Part shown: one piece after another, positions 4,856-6,462 of the stretch
Position numbering within the stretch: the first letter of the stretch is position 1
Layout of the letters: every line of letters starts with the position of its first letter
Origin: Actinomycetes bacterium
GTDB lineage: Bacteria; Actinomycetota; Acidimicrobiia; Acidimicrobiales; RAAP-2
DNA length: 6,462 nucleotides
Reading direction: 5' to 3'
NCBI GenBank assembly: GCA_021805305.1
Contig: JAJZFO010000039.1
Coordinates: 1-6,462, forward strand
Program-made: the position numbers and the translations under genes
Notes under the pieces: generated by a model
Seen by the model: the letters and a program-made list of their open reading frames with translations, nothing else
The model's database searches: none
What the model was told of the DNA's origin: nothing

Positions 4856-6225
4856 GTACCGAAGTCTTCTTGCTGCCCGACGTGGGCGAGGGTCTCATCG
4901 AGGCCGAGATCGTCGCCTGGAAGGTCGCGGTCGGCGACGTCGTCACGCTCAACCAACCGCTGGTGGACGTCGAGACCGCCAAGGCCGTGGTGGAGCTACC
5001 GAGCCCCTTCGCCGGCGTGATCACGGTCCTGCACGCGCAAGTCGGTGACACCGTCGAGGTCGACGCGCCGCTGGTGTCGATCGACGTCGCGCGAGAGCCC
5101 GCGCCGCACGCCAACGAGAAGCAGGTCGTCCACGACGTGCCCGACGAGCAGCGTCGTGAGCCGGTCCTCATCGGGTACGGCGTCGCCCACGAGAGCGACG
5201 TGGCCCCGCGGCGTCGGCGCCGCGGGGGGACGGGCGCAGCGACGACCTCGGGGGGCGCCGTCGTCGCGGCGGCGCTCGTGGGCGACGAGCCCACTGCCGG
5301 CGGCGTGCCGGTACGCACCACGCCGCCGGTGCGGATGCTCGCCAAGCAACGTGGCGTCGACCTCGCGACGGTTCGCGGCACCGGTCGCGACGGGGTCATC
5401 ACGCGCGAGGACGTCGAGCGCGCCCACGCAGGACCGACCCAGGGCGCGCCCGCGTGGGCGCCACTCGAGCCGGGTGCCCCGAGCAGGTTCGTCGGCCGAG
5501 AGATCGCCTCGTGGTCCGAGGGGCCCCGCGAGGAGCGCATCGCGGTGAAGGGGGTGCTCAAGGCGATGGCCGAGGCCATGGTCGAGAGCAACGCCCAGCA
5601 GCCCCAGGCGTCGGTGTGGACGCGCGTCGACGCCACCAAGACCGTGGAGCTGATCAGTGGCCTCAAGGCGCACCCGCACTTCGCGGGCTTGCGCCTGTCG
5701 GCGCTGACCGTGGTCGCCATGGCCGTCTGTGACGCCGCACGGCGTTTTCCGGGGATCAACTCGAGTTTCGACGCGCCCAACAACGAGGTCGTGCTGCGTC
5801 GCTACGTCAACCTGGGCATCGCCGCAGACACCCCACGCGGACTGGTGGTGCCCAACGTGAAGGACGCCGATCGGCTCGATCTCACCGGCATGGCCCGCGC
5901 CCTGACCACCCTCGTGGAGAACGCGCGCGACGCGACGACCACTCCCGCGGACATGAGCGCCACGACGATCACCATCACCAACGTCGGCCCCTTCGGCGTC
6001 GACGGCGCGATGGCGATCCTGCCGCCGGGCACCGGGGCGATCATCTGTGTCGGTCAGGTCGCCAAGGCTCCGTGGGTGGTCGACGACGCCCTCGTGGTGC
6101 GCGAGGTGGTCGAAGTGTCGATGACCTTCGATCATCGCCAGATCGACGGGGCGCTCGCCTCGCGCGTGCTGGCCCACATCGGCGCGTTCCTCGAGGATCC
6201 CGCCCCGGCGCTGTTGGCGCGCTGA
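4852..6225 (+). CDS. bkdC: Dihydrolipoamide acyltransferase E2 of the 2-oxo-acid dehydrogenase complex
   Basis: A 457-residue E2 core protein that moves the acyl group from E1 to CoA. It has one lipoyl domain (about 3-78) with the lipoylated lysine K44 in ETAKAVVE, then a long Ala/Gly/Arg-rich linker (about 80-155) containing GYG (108-110) and an RRRRR run (120-124). The peripheral-subunit-binding domain (about 157-191) has PPVRMLAKQRGVDL and GTGRDGVITREDV. The catalytic domain (about 225-457) ends in DHRQIDG, with H428 and D432 as catalytic residues (HxxxDG). The frame is open upstream to 4711, but the GTG at 4852 is preferred because it gives the usual STEVFLLPDVGEG beginning and a GTGA overlap with the bkdB stop. 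A single lipoyl domain is normal for this branch. No E3 gene follows, so dihydrolipoyl dehydrogenase must come from elsewhere. Confidence 0.95.
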   Translation: MSTEVFLLPDVGEGLIEAEIVAWKVAVGDVVTLNQPLVDVETAKAVVELPSPFAGVITVLHAQVGDTVEVDAPLVSIDVAREPAPHANEKQVVHDVPDEQRREPVLIGYGVAHESDVAPRRRRRGGTGAATTSGGAVVAAALVGDEPTAGGVPVRTTPPVRMLAKQRGVDLATVRGTGRDGVITREDVERAHAGPTQGAPAWAPLEPGAPSRFVGREIASWSEGPREERIAVKGVLKAMAEAMVESNAQQPQASVWTRVDATKTVELISGLKAHPHFAGLRLSALTVVAMAVCDAARRFPGINSSFDAPNNEVVLRRYVNLGIAADTPRGLVVPNVKDADRLDLTGMARALTTLVENARDATTTPADMSATTITITNVGPFGVDGAMAILPPGTGAIICVGQVAKAPWVVDDALVVREVVEVSMTFDHRQIDGALASRVLAHIGAFLEDPAPALLAR

Positions 6226-6232
6226 TCAGCGC
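6219..6232. terminator. 14-nt palindrome spanning two convergent stop codons
   Basis: GCGCTGATCAGCGC is a perfect palindrome centred between 6225 and 6226, exactly between the TGA of bkdC and the TGA of the convergent peroxiredoxin gene. As RNA it could form only a 5-bp stem with a GATC loop, and no T-run follows on either strand, so an intrinsic terminator is doubtful. It may simply reflect two facing stop codons in GC-rich sequence. Confidence 0.25.
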
Positions 6233-6462
6233 CGCGCCGCGAGCGCGCGCAGCGCCCGGTCGGCGTGCACCTGCATCGCGAGCTCGCTGGCGACGACCTC
6301 GAGCACGGTGCGGTCGGTGTCGATCACGAAGGTGGTGCGCTTGACGCGCAGGGCGTCCAAGCCTCGCTTGACCCCGTAGAGGGCGGCGACGGCGCCCCCG
6401 ACGTCGGTGAGCAGCGGGTAGTCGAGCGCGTTCGTGCGCGCGAAGCGGGCCTGACGCTCGGC
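6226..6462 (-). CDS. Peroxiredoxin (Bcp/AhpC-TSA type), C-terminal part
   Basis: The last 78 codons of a gene whose 5' part lies beyond the window. The translation carries the second half of a thioredoxin-fold peroxiredoxin: LDYPLLTDVGGAVAALYGV, then VKRTTFVIDTDRTVLEVV, and a final HADRALRAL helix. This is the pattern of thiol peroxidases that reduce hydrogen peroxide and organic peroxides using thioredoxin or mycothiol-linked reductants. The peroxidatic cysteine is in the missing half, so activity and Cys class cannot be judged. The visible part contains no cysteine. It is convergent with bkdC with zero bases between the stop codons, so the two are separately transcribed. Confidence 0.88.
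   Translation of the reverse strand, partial: AERQARFARTNALDYPLLTDVGGAVAALYGVKRGLDALRVKRTTFVIDTDRTVLEVVASELAMQVHADRALRALAARR

Noticed and set aside
4996..6177. Long minus-strand open frame (393 codons) antisense to E2
   Set aside because: High GC keeps antisense frames open. The product is His/Arg/Gly-rich without motifs, while the plus strand encodes an unmistakable E2.
1..6462. CRISPR array, tRNA, rRNA or classical riboswitch
   Set aside because: No regularly spaced repeats, no cloverleaf or rRNA-like stretch, and no known riboswitch core was seen; the only long non-coding stretch is the IS left end.

Overview
The window looks like a piece of a high-GC actinobacterial chromosome. The evidence is the strongly GC-biased third codon positions, the GTG start codons, and a 2-oxo-acid dehydrogenase gene set whose proteins read like the mycobacterial/streptomycete BkdA-BkdB-BkdC proteins. 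A more exact placement (for example within Acidimicrobiia) would be a guess.

Layout: (a) 1-63, minus strand: the first 21 codons of an unidentified gene. (b) 66-1530: a complete IS110-family insertion sequence, transcribed on the minus strand, with a 404-residue DEDD recombinase (88-1302) and a structured non-coding left end (about 1341-1519). (c) 1527-2753, minus: a 12-helix MFS exporter of the EntS/MFS_3 type. (d) 2802-6225, plus: a three-gene translationally coupled operon for E1-alpha, E1-beta and E2 of a branched-chain 2-oxo-acid (or pyruvate) dehydrogenase complex. E3 is not in the window. (e) 6226-6462, minus: the C-terminal 78 residues of a peroxiredoxin, convergent with the operon and with no spacer.

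The most interesting part is the IS110 element, which can be read as a complete bridge-RNA-guided recombination system. The left end folds by eye into two stem-loops. Four short guide segments in them match, in the order known from IS621, the left target flank (7 nt), the right target flank (4 nt), the element's right end (9 nt) and its left end (7 nt, as reverse complement), all anchored on a CT core. Joining the ends as a circle would create a sigma70-like promoter, TTGACA, 17 nt, TCTAAT, whose -10 box spans the junction and points into the RNA.

Removing the element restores the sequence CTC TAG ATG: the MFS gene would stop with TAG and the downstream gene would start at once. The insertion changed the MFS stop from TAG to TAA without changing the protein, split a tight gene pair, and placed an AGGGG ribosome-binding sequence from its own right end 7 nt before the downstream start codon.

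The bkd genes would together make the E1 heterotetramer (alpha and beta) and the lipoylated acyltransferase core (E2), converting branched-chain 2-oxo acids and/or pyruvate to acyl-CoA, with the E3 dihydrolipoyl dehydrogenase supplied from elsewhere.
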